A stretch of DNA of 64,000 nucleotides, taken from NCBI RefSeq assembly GCF_007197645.1, contig NZ_VKGK01000006.1, positions 62,001 through 126,000 of the forward strand, read 5' to 3'. This document shows positions 45,227-55,385 of this stretch, one piece after another. The first letter of the stretch is position 1. Each line of letters starts with the position of its first letter. The DNA comes from Shewanella hanedai (GTDB lineage: Bacteria; Pseudomonadota; Gammaproteobacteria; Enterobacterales; Shewanellaceae). Under the pieces are notes generated by a model. The model had not been told where the DNA came from and made no database searches. It saw only the letters and a list, made by a program, of their open reading frames with translations. The translations under genes and the position numbers were made by a program.

Positions 45227-46483
45227 ATGCCGTCTATTGTTGTTGTGGGTGCTAATTGGGGCGATGAAGGCAAAGGCCGTATCGTTGATTTTCTTGCGTC
45301 AGACGCTGCCGCAAGCATTCGTTTTCAAGGTGGAAATAATGCGGGCCATACTGTCGTCAATGACTTTGGTACCTTCAAATTACACCAACTTCCTAGTGGC
45401 ATATTCAACCCTGATTGTACCGCAATCCTCGGTCCTGGCATGGTCATCAGCCCTGCAGCCTTGACTGAAGAGATTGCAGAAGTTAAAGCTGCTGGTGTGA
45501 ATGTAAAAATGCACATCTCTGATCGCGCAACTTTATGTCTGCCGCTACACGCACTTGAAGATACATTAGAAGAGCAACGTTTAGGCGATGCTGCTTACGG
45601 TTCAACAAGGCAAGGTATTGCACCAGCCTATGGCGATCGTGTCATGAAAAAAGGGATTTTAGTCGGTTGGTTAATGCAGCCTGAAGTTCTACTTGAGCGT
45701 ATTCGATTTATGCTTGATTGGAAAATGCCGCAATTAAAAGCCCTCTACCCAAGCTGTGACTTTAGCCAAAGCGCTGAAGAGATGACTGCATGGTTACTCG
45801 ATGTGTCTGCTCCTTGGCGTGAGTTTATCTGCAACGTGACTGAGCCATTAAAAGTAATGCAAAGCAACAATGCTAACTTACTGTTTGAAGCTCAATTAGG
45901 TGCAGGTCGTGATTTAGTCTACGGCGAATACCCATGGACGACCTCATCAAACGTGACAGCAGCTTATGCCGGTATTGGTAGTGGTCTGCCAGCATTGCGT
46001 CCAGAGCGTATCATTGCCGTGGCGAAGTCATTTAGCTCATCTGTCGGTACTGGTACCTTGGTGACAGCAATGGAAGAGCAAGACAACTTCCGTGAATCAG
46101 CCAATGAATATGGCGCTACAACCGGTCGTCCACGTGATATGGGTTATTTTGATGCGGTAGCAACCCGAAATGGTGTTGAGCTACAAGCGGCAACTGAAAT
46201 CGCACTGACTAAGATTGACTGTTTAACGGGCATGAGCGACCTTAAAATCTGTGTCGCATACACTGGCGAGCATACTGAAAACCCAATCTGGCCACAAACC
46301 GCTGCACTGACGCCTATCTATGAAGATATGCAGCCTTGGAGCGAAGACATTACCACATGTCGTACGTTTGAAAGCTTACCAGAAGCAGCGCAAGCTTATG
46401 TATTGCGTATCGAAGCGTTAATGGGTGTCGCTATCAGCATGGTATCAGTCGGTCCAGAACGTGACCAAATGATCCTGCGCTAA
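45227..46483 (+). CDS. Divergent adenylosuccinate synthetase paralogue
   Basis: A 418-residue GTP-dependent enzyme of the PurA fold, which joins IMP and aspartate. The P-loop ANWGDEGKG keeps the catalytic Asp13, and GGNNAGH keeps His41. Other signatures are altered: [11 protein letters not shown] replaces [41 protein letters not shown] replaces the usual [33 protein letters not shown] still resembles the guanine-binding TKLD. It is probably not the housekeeping PurA, which is normally near hfq. It keeps Asp13, so it is not like phage PurZ. AGGAG is a good ribosome site. The divergent LysR gene suggests conditional expression. Confidence 0.85.
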   Translation: [418 protein letters not shown]

Positions 46484-46504
46484 AAGCCTGTAAAAGATAT
46501 ATAT

Positions 46505-46539
46505 AAATGGAACTCAGTTTTACCTGAGTTCCATTTTTT
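46505..46539. terminator. Terminator between the purA-like and DUF3857 genes
   Basis: AAATGGAACTCAG / CTGAGTTCCATTT perfect 13-bp stem with T-run, between convergent genes. Confidence 0.9.
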
Positions 46540-46541
46540 AC

Positions 46542-49500
46542 TTAACCAGCTTCATTCCCTGCCCGCTTGTTGGCCTGATACCAGTTTTTTCTTAAACTTT
46601 GATAGAAAGTTAAATCAAGTTTGTCTTCGGTAGAGATTATCAACAAAAAATCACTGTCATCATTTAACTGCACCGTGATAACCGTTTGCGGATCTGAGTC
46701 GTCGCCATACTCTACCTTCAGATCTTTAACGTCGACAAAGTCAGCTGCCATGACATTAAGCTCGTCATCTTCTTTCCAGTAGGAAAATACCGATGACTCA
46801 GTAAAGCCATTACCATCTTCTTCATAGCTAATGAGTCCGTCACTATAGAACATCACGATGTCTTCATTGTCCTTGAGGATCTCATTGTGATTCATAAAGT
46901 CGATGTTACGCTGCCACACCTGCTCCCCTGTCATTATCTTACTTGACGGGAAAATGGTTAAGTCGGTTCCAACAGCAAACAATACCAAAGGAATGAAGAG
47001 AATTGACATCACGCTATGGCGCGCTTTCCAGGCTGAGTTATCAATATAGGCTGGGGATGTTTTACCATTAAGCTTAATGATGTAGTTGAGAAGCGGAAAC
47101 AGCAACATTGGCGTTGCCAACATACCAACAATATACCAATTATCTGAATCATAAGTGTAATTTGCAATAAAAAACAAAATAGCACCAACAACACCAAAGC
47201 TCATTGGCATAATGGTGTTCCTCGCAAACCGCTCCTTACTATCTTCAACTAAATGGGCAAATAACGGGTAATACCAAAAGAGACTAAAAAATCCTCGAGC
47301 AATAGGCATAATGCCTAACTGCTCAGACTCTTTGACATATTTCCAGTTTCTATACATCCAATAGCTGGTGTAAATCCCCCCAGTAGACAGCGACAAAAAT
47401 AACAGTTTACGCCGTGATACCGGATAATACTCCTCATCTTCATAAACAGGTCGGCTACTTGAATCTATGCGCCACGTTGCAATCGCGTAAATTAGCGCCA
47501 AGAAATAGAGCAGTACTCCCAAAATGATTAATTGATCTTTAATCTCCACATCATCATTTGCAGATGAAATTGCATCACCGATATCATTGACAGCTGCCGT
47601 GCTTCCTTCACCATACGTCATCACCGTGTAATAAAGTGACTCTTCAACTTTGTCGACGGCATCAATGTAATCAGCAACTTTATCTGCTTCAATAAACCCG
47701 ACTTTAGCTTGATAATTAAATGTTAACGTTAATGTTTTCGCTGCATCATCAAAATTCGATGTGAATTCATAGGAAAAATACGCATTATTCTCGACAGTTG
47801 TCTCACTAGGAAACTCCCAGTCTCCGTTTGATACCTTTATCTCAATCCTGTGGTCTATCTTATTTGGAAAGCTAATCAAATACGGTGTAGTACGGCTAGC
47901 TTTACTCGGTTTATCCAAGGCATTTCTGATGAAATAACTGGCAAAATCAACATCAAAGTTGTCACCATCTGGCTGCCAAGCATTATCAATCACATAATCT
48001 TGCTGAGTCGACAGAACACCGGTTTGCTTATCGTCTTCAATGAGTATTTTATCGGTTAATTCGATATCAGAAAAAATCTCACGATAATAATCTTCATAAA
48101 GTGTTTGCAGCGCCTTAAAGCCAATATCTTCAACTTGATAACGAAAATTCTGCGCTCGATCCCCAAGATACAAGCTCTTAACAGAAAGTGTCGACTTACC
48201 ACCTTCACCAGCGCTTAAATCGTAATATTGAGTAACGGTTAGCATTGACTGAGGATCATCAATCACCATCTCAGCTAACTCTTTAACACCGGGCTTTATC
48301 ACTAAACCATATTGGTAATTAGCTTGATAAATACTCTGCAAAGGCCCTTTTTGATAGTTCATGGTCGGATCTAACCAGTAAGTCATATCCGACATTTCTA
48401 CTTTGGCAATCACATGGTTGAAGGCATTTATCGAAGCGGGTTGCAAAGGCAAATCTAGGCCGTCAGCAGTATCGACAAGCACTGGGTATGCATCAATGTC
48501 CATTCCCTTGAGTAGTGCGATAAACAGCACCACTTTGTCTTTACAGTCTCCGTAGCGTCGAACCAGAGTGTCTTCGGCTAATGACGGTTGATGAGAATTA
48601 ACGCCCATTTCAAGGCCTAAATAGCGGATCTGATCTTGAACATAGTTCAGTGCTGACATCACCCGCTCATTTGGCTCAGAAATCTTAAGCTTGATCTCGT
48701 CAATAACACTTTGAACACTACTATCTTCAACACTCGTCCCCGCTATGCCAGCCTTGTTATACAAAGGCTGCGCCCAATCAACCACCTTGCCCCAACTATC
48801 TATTTCTGAAAAATACACAGTCGCAAAAGGGTTGTACCAAGATGGCGTATTGCTTTCAATGAGCAATACAGGGCTATCTGAACGTGAAATGGTGTATTCG
48901 ACATAAGGAGTGCTATCGATTAAAAATGCAGACTCTTTAACCTTATCTTCTGTATTTCTGATCTTTACATGCAGTGGCTTGTCTTTTCCCCACAACACTC
49001 TTACATGCTGAGAGTGCAATGGCACAGACCATTGTAAGCTTCGCCTATAAGCAAAAATATCCTGATAAATCGGGTTAGCACCAGAAACCGAAAAGCTATA
49101 ATCGATTATGTCGCCGATACGTAAATCGGCCAAAATAATATTAGCCGTTAATCGCCCGTCATAAAGGCCTTGTTCGATACGCCCTTCTTGCTTTAACAAA
49201 GAGATGTCGCTACTTGGCAACATATCTATGGTTCGATCATCACGAAGAATAGCAATTGAATGAAACGTCAGAGATTCGTATAAAGGGTCAAAATCCACTT
49301 CTATCTGAGAGTTATGCTCCAATCCTCTTTGATTAACCACCAACTGTTGTAAACGCGTAAAACGAACCTGAGGACTGGTTTCATCGACCTTGACTTGGTT
49401 ATCCACCAATAAATAATAATTACCTGAGTCAATGTCATCAACTGGAATCGTGTCCGGCTTCGATGTCTTTACTGATTGGACCCAAACTGGAGTCGGTTGA

Positions 49501-49646
49501 ATATCAACACTGTGCTCCGCAGCAGCGAATGTCACTTGAGGAATTAGCACAAGTAATAACAGAGCTTGAAGATGGCAAAACACTCGACAAGCTTTAGCCA
49601 TACTGCTTTTGAAGCAAGTAATATTAATCAATATTGAAATAGACAA
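46542..49646 (-). CDS. DUF3857/transglutaminase-like exported membrane protein
   Basis: A 1034-residue protein. In order: signal peptide (LQALLLLVLIPQVTFA), a DUF3857 domain (about 70-270), a transglutaminase-like domain with Cys in RRYGDCKDKVVLF, His in NAFNHVIAKVE and Asp in YWLDPTM, a beta-rich region, then from about 700 a C-terminal membrane part with several helices. That part includes the DUF4234-like STGGIYTSYWMYRNWKYVKE. The transglutaminase fold here may act as a cysteine peptidase or amidase in the periplasm. The frame opens with TTG at 49646, eight bases after AAAGGG; ATG at 49601 is the alternative. The fusion to a DUF4234-like part is unusual to my eye. Confidence 0.8.
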   Translation of the reverse strand: MSISILINITCFKSSMAKACRVFCHLQALLLLVLIPQVTFAAAEHSVDIQPTPVWVQSVKTSKPDTIPVDDIDSGNYYLLVDNQVKVDETSPQVRFTRLQQLVVNQRGLEHNSQIEVDFDPLYESLTFHSIAILRDDRTIDMLPSSDISLLKQEGRIEQGLYDGRLTANIILADLRIGDIIDYSFSVSGANPIYQDIFAYRRSLQWSVPLHSQHVRVLWGKDKPLHVKIRNTEDKVKESAFLIDSTPYVEYTISRSDSPVLLIESNTPSWYNPFATVYFSEIDSWGKVVDWAQPLYNKAGIAGTSVEDSSVQSVIDEIKLKISEPNERVMSALNYVQDQIRYLGLEMGVNSHQPSLAEDTLVRRYGDCKDKVVLFIALLKGMDIDAYPVLVDTADGLDLPLQPASINAFNHVIAKVEMSDMTYWLDPTMNYQKGPLQSIYQANYQYGLVIKPGVKELAEMVIDDPQSMLTVTQYYDLSAGEGGKSTLSVKSLYLGDRAQNFRYQVEDIGFKALQTLYEDYYREIFSDIELTDKILIEDDKQTGVLSTQQDYVIDNAWQPDGDNFDVDFASYFIRNALDKPSKASRTTPYLISFPNKIDHRIEIKVSNGDWEFPSETTVENNAYFSYEFTSNFDDAAKTLTLTFNYQAKVGFIEADKVADYIDAVDKVEESLYYTVMTYGEGSTAAVNDIGDAISSANDDVEIKDQLIILGVLLYFLALIYAIATWRIDSSSRPVYEDEEYYPVSRRKLLFLSLSTGGIYTSYWMYRNWKYVKESEQLGIMPIARGFFSLFWYYPLFAHLVEDSKERFARNTIMPMSFGVVGAILFFIANYTYDSDNWYIVGMLATPMLLFPLLNYIIKLNGKTSPAYIDNSAWKARHSVMSILFIPLVLFAVGTDLTIFPSSKIMTGEQVWQRNIDFMNHNEILKDNEDIVMFYSDGLISYEEDGNGFTESSVFSYWKEDDELNVMAADFVDVKDLKVEYGDDSDPQTVITVQLNDDSDFLLIISTEDKLDLTFYQSLRKNWYQANKRAGNEAG

Positions 49647-49775
49647 GATTTGAACCCTTTACAGTTAAGAACAATACAGCTCGCTTACTGTTATACCCAT
49701 CAGTATTTGGCTAGTACATTCGGCATTGATTCAACAGTCTACCCGAAAACCACCGTTACATTAAAGAAACCAATA

Positions 49776-49800
49776 ATCAACAAGATTGCATCTTGTTGAT
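49776..49800. repeat. Perfect 11-bp palindrome upstream of the DUF3857 gene
   Basis: ATCAACAAGAT-TGC-ATCTTGTTGAT. It lies in a 432-base gene-free gap between two minus-strand genes and may be an operator or a relic hairpin. No T-run follows. Confidence 0.55.
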
Positions 49801-50008
49801 TTGAGTATTCACACTGCCTAGGTATATGAGACAGACCAACAATAGGATTCACGGCATGGGATATTCACCCTCGATGATTATCAAGGATTAAGAAGAGGTA
49901 AGATTCAAAAGAGTGTATTTGAAACAAAGAAAGCAGGCTTACAGTTACATAATATGCACAAAGCCTGTCTTCCACTGTATGTGTCGTTATCCCATCATTC
50001 CGGTAACA

Positions 50009-50040
50009 CCAGAATCCAGCACTGTAGAGCTGGATTCTGG
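50009..50040. repeat. REP-like hairpin
   Basis: CCAGAATCCAGC and GCTGGATTCTGG form a perfect 12-bp stem with an 8-base loop. It is preceded by TCATTCCGGTAACA, which is typical of dispersed intergenic palindromes. It lies 39 bases beyond the PepSY gene's stop and has no T-run. Confidence 0.6.
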
Positions 50041-50078
50041 AACAGATTCGGAAAGACTAAACCGTTCAGATAGACCGA

Positions 50079-51146
50079 TTAAACATCTGCCTTGCGTAAA
50101 CGTACTGCTGTTCTGGTTTTCATCCGACCCAATATCTCCTTGCGTGCGAACGTCACTATCACAAAGCTAACCATGAATGTGCCGACAATCGAGCTGATGA
50201 TGAGTATAAGCAGATACCAGGTTGGCATTCTTGCGCCATCATGCAGAAAACGTGCAGCGTATTTTAACTGGTACATAAAGCCTTTATCACTGAAGGTTTG
50301 AGCCGAATCTAACTTACCGGTTAATAGGTCGATTTTAATGGTGTCAGTTTGCTGTAAACCTAATACATTTTCGCCGTTAAAACCGAGCGAGTAGAGATAA
50401 CTCCCTACCTCTTCTTTGCGAGGTTTTGAGACTGACACAAGCTCTGACTCAGGCCATATTTTTTGTGCAGCCACAATCTGCGCTTCCCAATCACCTGCTT
50501 GCGCTAAAACTGGCTTTTCTCGACTATCGACTAACGTAGAGCTGCCGCGAACTCCGTAAGTAATGTAGGCACCGCTTATCGCCATAATCAAAAGCGGAAC
50601 AGAGAAAATCAAACCGAGCTGAATATGACTCTTAATCAGCGCAGTGTTTTTGGTATTTTTAGGCAGCGTGTTTTTCCAGCGAAAGCCTTTACGCACTAAC
50701 CACCATAAATAGAGACCGATAAACATGATCACCGTGGCCAAAATGGCGCTGATGGCATTAACGTGTTTTCCAGGATCGCTTAATTGAAAATTACGGTGGA
50801 AAAAGAAGATAAAGCGCCACACTTCATTGTCAGCCCTTGCCACAGAGCTTATCTTTTCAAGTTCTGTACTCAGGTAAGTAGACTCCTCTCTTGAATAGGC
50901 TTCAACATAAGGAGCTTGTTCAGTGGGTAACTTCACTCCAGAGGCGTCTGGGTAAAGCGCTAATGCCTGTGCCACAACCTCAGCTTTGTCTTCATGAGTA
51001 AGCTCAGCGTAAGTCTGACCTTTATCATCCAAACGTTTTAGTAAATCAACGCCACCTAAATATATTCCTGTTGTTAACACAACCAGCATGATCAAACTGA
51101 TAATGAAGCCAATCCAGTTGTGCAATGTTTTTAATAGTTTTGTCAT
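50079..51146 (-). CDS. PepSY-associated transmembrane protein
   Basis: A 355-residue inner-membrane protein with four helices (about residues 12-33, 128-150, 178-200 and 322-345) and periplasmic PepSY-like segments between them. It starts LLKTLHNWIGFIISLIMLVVLTTGIYLGG, the usual opening of PepSY-TM proteins, with conserved HNW and later FFHRNFQL and ARFLHDGARMP histidines. Relatives sit in iron-uptake or respiratory loci and may act as reductases for ferric siderophores. No TonB receptor gene is beside it, so its partner is unknown. Confidence 0.85.
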   Translation of the reverse strand: MTKLLKTLHNWIGFIISLIMLVVLTTGIYLGGVDLLKRLDDKGQTYAELTHEDKAEVVAQALALYPDASGVKLPTEQAPYVEAYSREESTYLSTELEKISSVARADNEVWRFIFFFHRNFQLSDPGKHVNAISAILATVIMFIGLYLWWLVRKGFRWKNTLPKNTKNTALIKSHIQLGLIFSVPLLIMAISGAYITYGVRGSSTLVDSREKPVLAQAGDWEAQIVAAQKIWPESELVSVSKPRKEEVGSYLYSLGFNGENVLGLQQTDTIKIDLLTGKLDSAQTFSDKGFMYQLKYAARFLHDGARMPTWYLLILIISSIVGTFMVSFVIVTFARKEILGRMKTRTAVRLRKADV

Positions 51147-51402
51147 TTCGCTTTTTTATTATTAAACCACAATTGCGCTAAGGTTATCAGTACTTAACGC
51201 GAATGCAATACACGAAATAGAATTTACAAAGTAAGGTCTGATGTGAGTGGTTTTTTGTATATTTAGCGAGCTAAAACAGACCAACTATTCATCTTCCGGT
51301 TTGTAATACAGCGTAATAACTTATCGACCTCACAGCACATATATTCATTCTACAGGTTAGCAAAGTGGCTTGCCGCCACACCTTACAATAGAGGGAACGA
51401 AT

Positions 51403-52719
51403 ATGTGTACAAACTTTCTTATCGATCTATCAAGCCCGAAAGCTAAAGCGTTATCTATACCAGCACCACTCATCTCGTCGGAGTCATTTAAGAATAAGGT
51501 TGCAAAGGAATCACTTGGTGTTATCGAGGGACGCACCCTTGAGTTTGCGCTTCGCCTCAATACAGAATTGATGTTTAGACCTAAAGATTATCAGTTCAAT
51601 CAAAATACAAAGGATGAAGATAGAGAAACACTGCTTAGCAAGTTACCCAGCATGCATGCAGATGCCTTCGAACACATCAAGTATCAAGATAACCTTAACC
51701 TTACTTCTTGGAACGGAAAATATAGCTTTGTTGGCATGGCGCCAATAGGAACAGGGTTAGCATCACATGGCATGAATCAGCATGGGCTCTCAATCGGTGA
51801 TATGACATTGAATGCAACTGAGTATCAAAGCCATACCGATGAAGATTTAGTAAAATGTAATACTAAAATTATCCTCTACGTTAACTTAGTTAATTACGTG
51901 CTCAGTAACTTTAAAAATTGTGAAGAAGTTTGCCACGCATTCACCACTAAAAAAGATGAGTATCGGATCATCAACCCCTTCTATTCCGACGATGAAAAAG
52001 AGCATCCATTTCCAACCGCATTTTTGTTTCACTTTCCGGTACATGACAGCTACGGAAACAGCTTAGTTCTCGAATTTATAAAAGGTCAGGTGAATGTTTA
52101 CGATAATACTCAAGTCGGTGTGTTAACCAACGATCCGCAACTGCCTTGGCAAATAGAAAACTTAACCTGTTATATCGGCGTCACACCGACGAATGCAATG
52201 CCATTCAAAGGAAATCAGTTTGTGATAAACAACAAATCTCAAGGAACGGGTTACTCTTCAATGCCTGGAAGCTCAACACCGCCGGACCGCTTTATCCGTG
52301 CAGCCTTGATGAACAACCATATTTTCAAACCTAAGGTAAATTGCGCTAAAGCACTGACAACACAAGATGACAGCGATAAAATGTCAGATGAGTTGACCAA
52401 CATGGCCTATCACCTGTTAAACACCGTCGATATTCCAAATGGAACCAGTAGAGAACATTCAGATACTATCAGTCCAGAACAAGAAAATAGTGATTATACC
52501 TTGTGGGGTGTTGCAGCCAATCTAACATCGCGCATATATAACGTTAGGATGTATCACTCACTCCAGGTATTTTCCATTGATCTAAGAAAACTTATCGAGG
52601 CGAATACTGAAGCTTTTGAACAGCAGCTGCCTCAAGATATTTATACGCATTCACTCACGGAAGAACATATTGTTAATGTACAAAATGAATCCGCTGACAA
52701 TATTGAAAAAATAGCATAG
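51403..52719 (+). CDS. Choloylglycine-hydrolase-family Ntn amidase
   Basis: A 438-residue member of the linear amide C-N hydrolase family (penicillin V acylase, bile-salt hydrolase). It begins MCTNFLID: removal of Met1 exposes Cys2, the N-terminal nucleophile. Later signatures are GRTLEFAL (arginine and substrate loop), GMNQHGLSIGDMTLN, VLTNDPQLPWQIENL and PGSSTPPDRFIRA. I choose ATG at 51403 because the nucleophile must be residue 2 and because GAGGG stands eight bases upstream. It has no signal peptide. The substrate could be an acyl-homoserine lactone, a penicillin or another acyl amide; the sequence does not decide. Confidence 0.88.
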   Translation: MCTNFLIDLSSPKAKALSIPAPLISSESFKNKVAKESLGVIEGRTLEFALRLNTELMFRPKDYQFNQNTKDEDRETLLSKLPSMHADAFEHIKYQDNLNLTSWNGKYSFVGMAPIGTGLASHGMNQHGLSIGDMTLNATEYQSHTDEDLVKCNTKIILYVNLVNYVLSNFKNCEEVCHAFTTKKDEYRIINPFYSDDEKEHPFPTAFLFHFPVHDSYGNSLVLEFIKGQVNVYDNTQVGVLTNDPQLPWQIENLTCYIGVTPTNAMPFKGNQFVINNKSQGTGYSSMPGSSTPPDRFIRAALMNNHIFKPKVNCAKALTTQDDSDKMSDELTNMAYHLLNTVDIPNGTSREHSDTISPEQENSDYTLWGVAANLTSRIYNVRMYHSLQVFSIDLRKLIEANTEAFEQQLPQDIYTHSLTEEHIVNVQNESADNIEKIA

Positions 52720-53690
52720 GTATACAAACCATGATTTAATAACCTGAATTCTAGGTAAACTGATGATTTTAAAAGAGGCTTCAGAACATCTGGACACTCA
52801 TTATCTCGAGTTCAGGTTAAATAAAAAAAGAAGAGACCGGAGGAAGGGTCTCTTCAAAAGGGTGTGTGGCATACTGAGAAATTAAATATTCACTATCTAG
52901 TGACGCATTCAAATCCATGACACACGGTTTAGACGACAATGAACGTCAAAACCGATAGTGACATTACGACCTGTATTTAAACATGGATCACTTGAAGTTA
53001 AATAATATTAAAATAGAGGTGCAAATTTCATATTCACCAGCCCTTCTACCACCCTAGCTTTTGATAATGATTAACCACACATATGCGAAACGCCTCTTTC
53101 CCCTGACAAACCCCTTTTATAAAAACACCTCTCGATGTTAACCGTGATTAATAGAGTAAAGTATCATATCTACTGTTATTACTTACACTCAAAAATATTT
53201 CGACAAATTTAAATAACCCATGCTATGACACATTGCTTTAACTTAGATGTTAATTGTAAACAACTACATTATTAGTTTGATATTTAACTGATTATCAATA
53301 TCAAAGTTAGAGAAATCCACTACCATAGTACATTTCGTACTATATTAACCCTGTCCATATAAAAACAAATAAAACCAGTAAGAAGTAAGTTTAAATGACT
53401 TAAGCCACAGTCAATTACAGCTAAATATGAAGTCGTGATAGTTTATACCACTCAGATACCCTATAAATAGTGGTTTAAACCTCGTTAAAAACTCCATTAA
53501 CCTTTAAATATTAAAGCATTAAAAATACCTAGCACTTTAGTGCTAACTGACAAAGTTGGCAAATGATATCCTGTTGATTTATATTTAAATAGGTGTTTTA
53601 TTTTAGTTAATTATGTTTTATGTTGGCTCGGTAAATAAATTATTAATATTAATTTAAACTCAATACCGAGATAAATAACGGAGAACATAA
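52720..53690. other. Gene-free 970-base stretch with one hairpin
   Basis: No convincing gene lies in this gap. GAAGAGACC (52830-52838) pairs with GGTCTCTTC (52847-52855). With the A-run before it this is a good terminator for the minus strand, yet no minus-strand gene precedes it. A 33-codon minus frame (MDLNASLDSEYL...) reads into it. The part nearest 53691 is very AT-rich and should hold the promoter of the second subtilase. Confidence 0.5.
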
Positions 53691-55241
53691 ATGCAAAAAA
53701 AACTATTAGTATCTTTAGCAGTTACCGCTGCACTCTCAGCCTCTTCAATACAAGCAACTGAACAAGCAACCTTAGTCGCTGTAGATAAAAGCAGAGTGAT
53801 TCAAGATAGCTATATTGTTGTATTTAAAACACCGAGCATCTTAGACTTATCTAATCCCATGTCTATTGCAGACTTTGCTAAGTCACAGGCAAATACAATA
53901 GCGACAAAATTTGGCATTAATATTAAAAAGGATTTTGGTAGCGTATTAAACGGAGTATTAGTTAATGCAACACCAGAACAATTAAAAGACCTACTTAATG
54001 ATCCAAGCGTTGATTTTATTGAGCAAGACCAAATCATGTCGGTTTCACCACAAATAGGGGCTTCTGCTGTTCAAGCTGGCGCGACTTGGGGATTAGATCG
54101 TCTCGATCAGCGTGCTTTGCCCTTAAGCGGTGATTATAACTACAACTACGATGGTTCGGGTGTCACAGCCTACGTTGTTGATACCGGTGTATCTGCTCAC
54201 TCTGATTTTGGTGGTCGTCAATCTCACGGTTGGGATTTTGTTGATAATGATGCTGATGCTACAGATTGTCACGGCCATGGTACTCATGTAGCAGGTACCA
54301 TAGGTGGTGCAGCTTACGGCGTAGCAAAGAATGCCAACATCGTCGGCATCAGAGTACTCGATTGCCAAGGTTCAGGTACAAATTCAGGTGTGATTGCTGG
54401 CGTTGACTGGATCACCCAAAATGCCACAGGCCCTTCAGTTGCTAACATGAGCTTAGGCGGCGGTGCTTCGCAAGCCTTAGATAATGCAGTCAGTAACGCA
54501 GTTGCTGCCGGCATTACTTTTGTTGTGGCTGCGGGTAATGACAACCAAGATGCGTGTAATTACTCTCCAGCAAGAGAAGCCAGTGCCATTAATGTTGGTT
54601 CAACTGACGACAATGATTCGCGCTCAAGCTTTTCTAACTTCGGTACATGTTTAGATATTTTTGCGCCGGGTAGAAATATCACCTCAACCTGGATAAATGG
54701 TGGCATCAATACCATCAGCGGGACTTCAATGGCCTCCCCTCATGTTGCCGGTGTTGCAGCGGTATATTTAAGCGAAGACGGCACTCGTACTCCAACTCAA
54801 ATAGAAACCTTGCTAAGTGACCGTTCAACCAAAGATGTGGTCACAAGTCCAGGTCCTCTGTCGGTGAACAAACTGGCTTATTCATTAACCGACAACGGCG
54901 GCCCAGGTGGAGAACCCGTTTGTGGTGATGTTTGTATGGAAAATGGCGTCGCTAAAACGGACCTAAGTGCTGGATTTTTTGGTGCAACCCACAATTATCA
55001 AATCGATGTGCCAGCAGGGAAAACACTTACCATTACTGTCAACGGCAGCTCAAGCAGTGCCATCGCATATGCAAATGCAGGCTCTACACCGACAAGTTCG
55101 GTATACGATTGTAAAACAAGCAGTAGCGGCAACCCTAAAACATGTACTGTCACTAACACTCAAGCTGCAACTTACCACGTTCAGCTCACCAGCAGCTGGT
55201 TCGGTAGCTACAGCGGAGCATCATTAACAGCAAGCTTTTAA
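53691..55241 (+). CDS. Secreted S8 subtilisin-like protease, second paralogue
   Basis: A 516-residue exoprotease closely similar to the one at 31085. It has a signal peptide (LLVSLAVTAALSASSIQA), an I9-type propeptide, and the S8 domain with Asp in YVVDTGVSAHS, His in [11 protein letters not shown] and Ser in SGTSMASPHVAG. The C-terminus differs: only one PPC-like domain remains, in which the GGSGDAD calcium-type motif is replaced by NGSSSSAIAYANAG while the disulphide cysteines stay (YDCKTSSS...KTC). CGGAGAACATAA gives a good ribosome site. The pair are likely ancient duplicates used for extracellular protein digestion. Confidence 0.94.
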   Translation: MQKKLLVSLAVTAALSASSIQATEQATLVAVDKSRVIQDSYIVVFKTPSILDLSNPMSIADFAKSQANTIATKFGINIKKDFGSVLNGVLVNATPEQLKDLLNDPSVDFIEQDQIMSVSPQIGASAVQAGATWGLDRLDQRALPLSGDYNYNYDGSGVTAYVVDTGVSAHSDFGGRQSHGWDFVDNDADATDCHGHGTHVAGTIGGAAYGVAKNANIVGIRVLDCQGSGTNSGVIAGVDWITQNATGPSVANMSLGGGASQALDNAVSNAVAAGITFVVAAGNDNQDACNYSPAREASAINVGSTDDNDSRSSFSNFGTCLDIFAPGRNITSTWINGGINTISGTSMASPHVAGVAAVYLSEDGTRTPTQIETLLSDRSTKDVVTSPGPLSVNKLAYSLTDNGGPGGEPVCGDVCMENGVAKTDLSAGFFGATHNYQIDVPAGKTLTITVNGSSSSAIAYANAGSTPTSSVYDCKTSSSGNPKTCTVTNTQAATYHVQLTSSWFGSYSGASLTASF

Positions 55242-55270
55242 ACGCTGATTGTTTAAACAGCTATAGATAG

Positions 55271-55297
55271 CAAAAAGCCCGCATTGCGGGCTTTTTA
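55271..55297 (+). terminator. Terminator of the second subtilase gene
   Basis: AAAAAGCCCGCA / TGCGGGCTTTTT perfect stem with T-run, 30 bases after the stop. Confidence 0.92.
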
Positions 55298-55385
55298 ATT
55301 CAATGAGTCCAGTGTGTTAACAATGCTATCACTTCTATATTCGAAGTTCTTGTATGTGAGTTTATGTTCACCATAGAGATAACCC

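Noticed and set aside
45227..46483. The PurA paralogue as a phage-type PurZ (2-aminoadenine genome synthesis)
   Set aside because: PurZ lacks the catalytic Asp13; here WGDEGKG keeps it, and no MazZ/DatZ-like genes are near.
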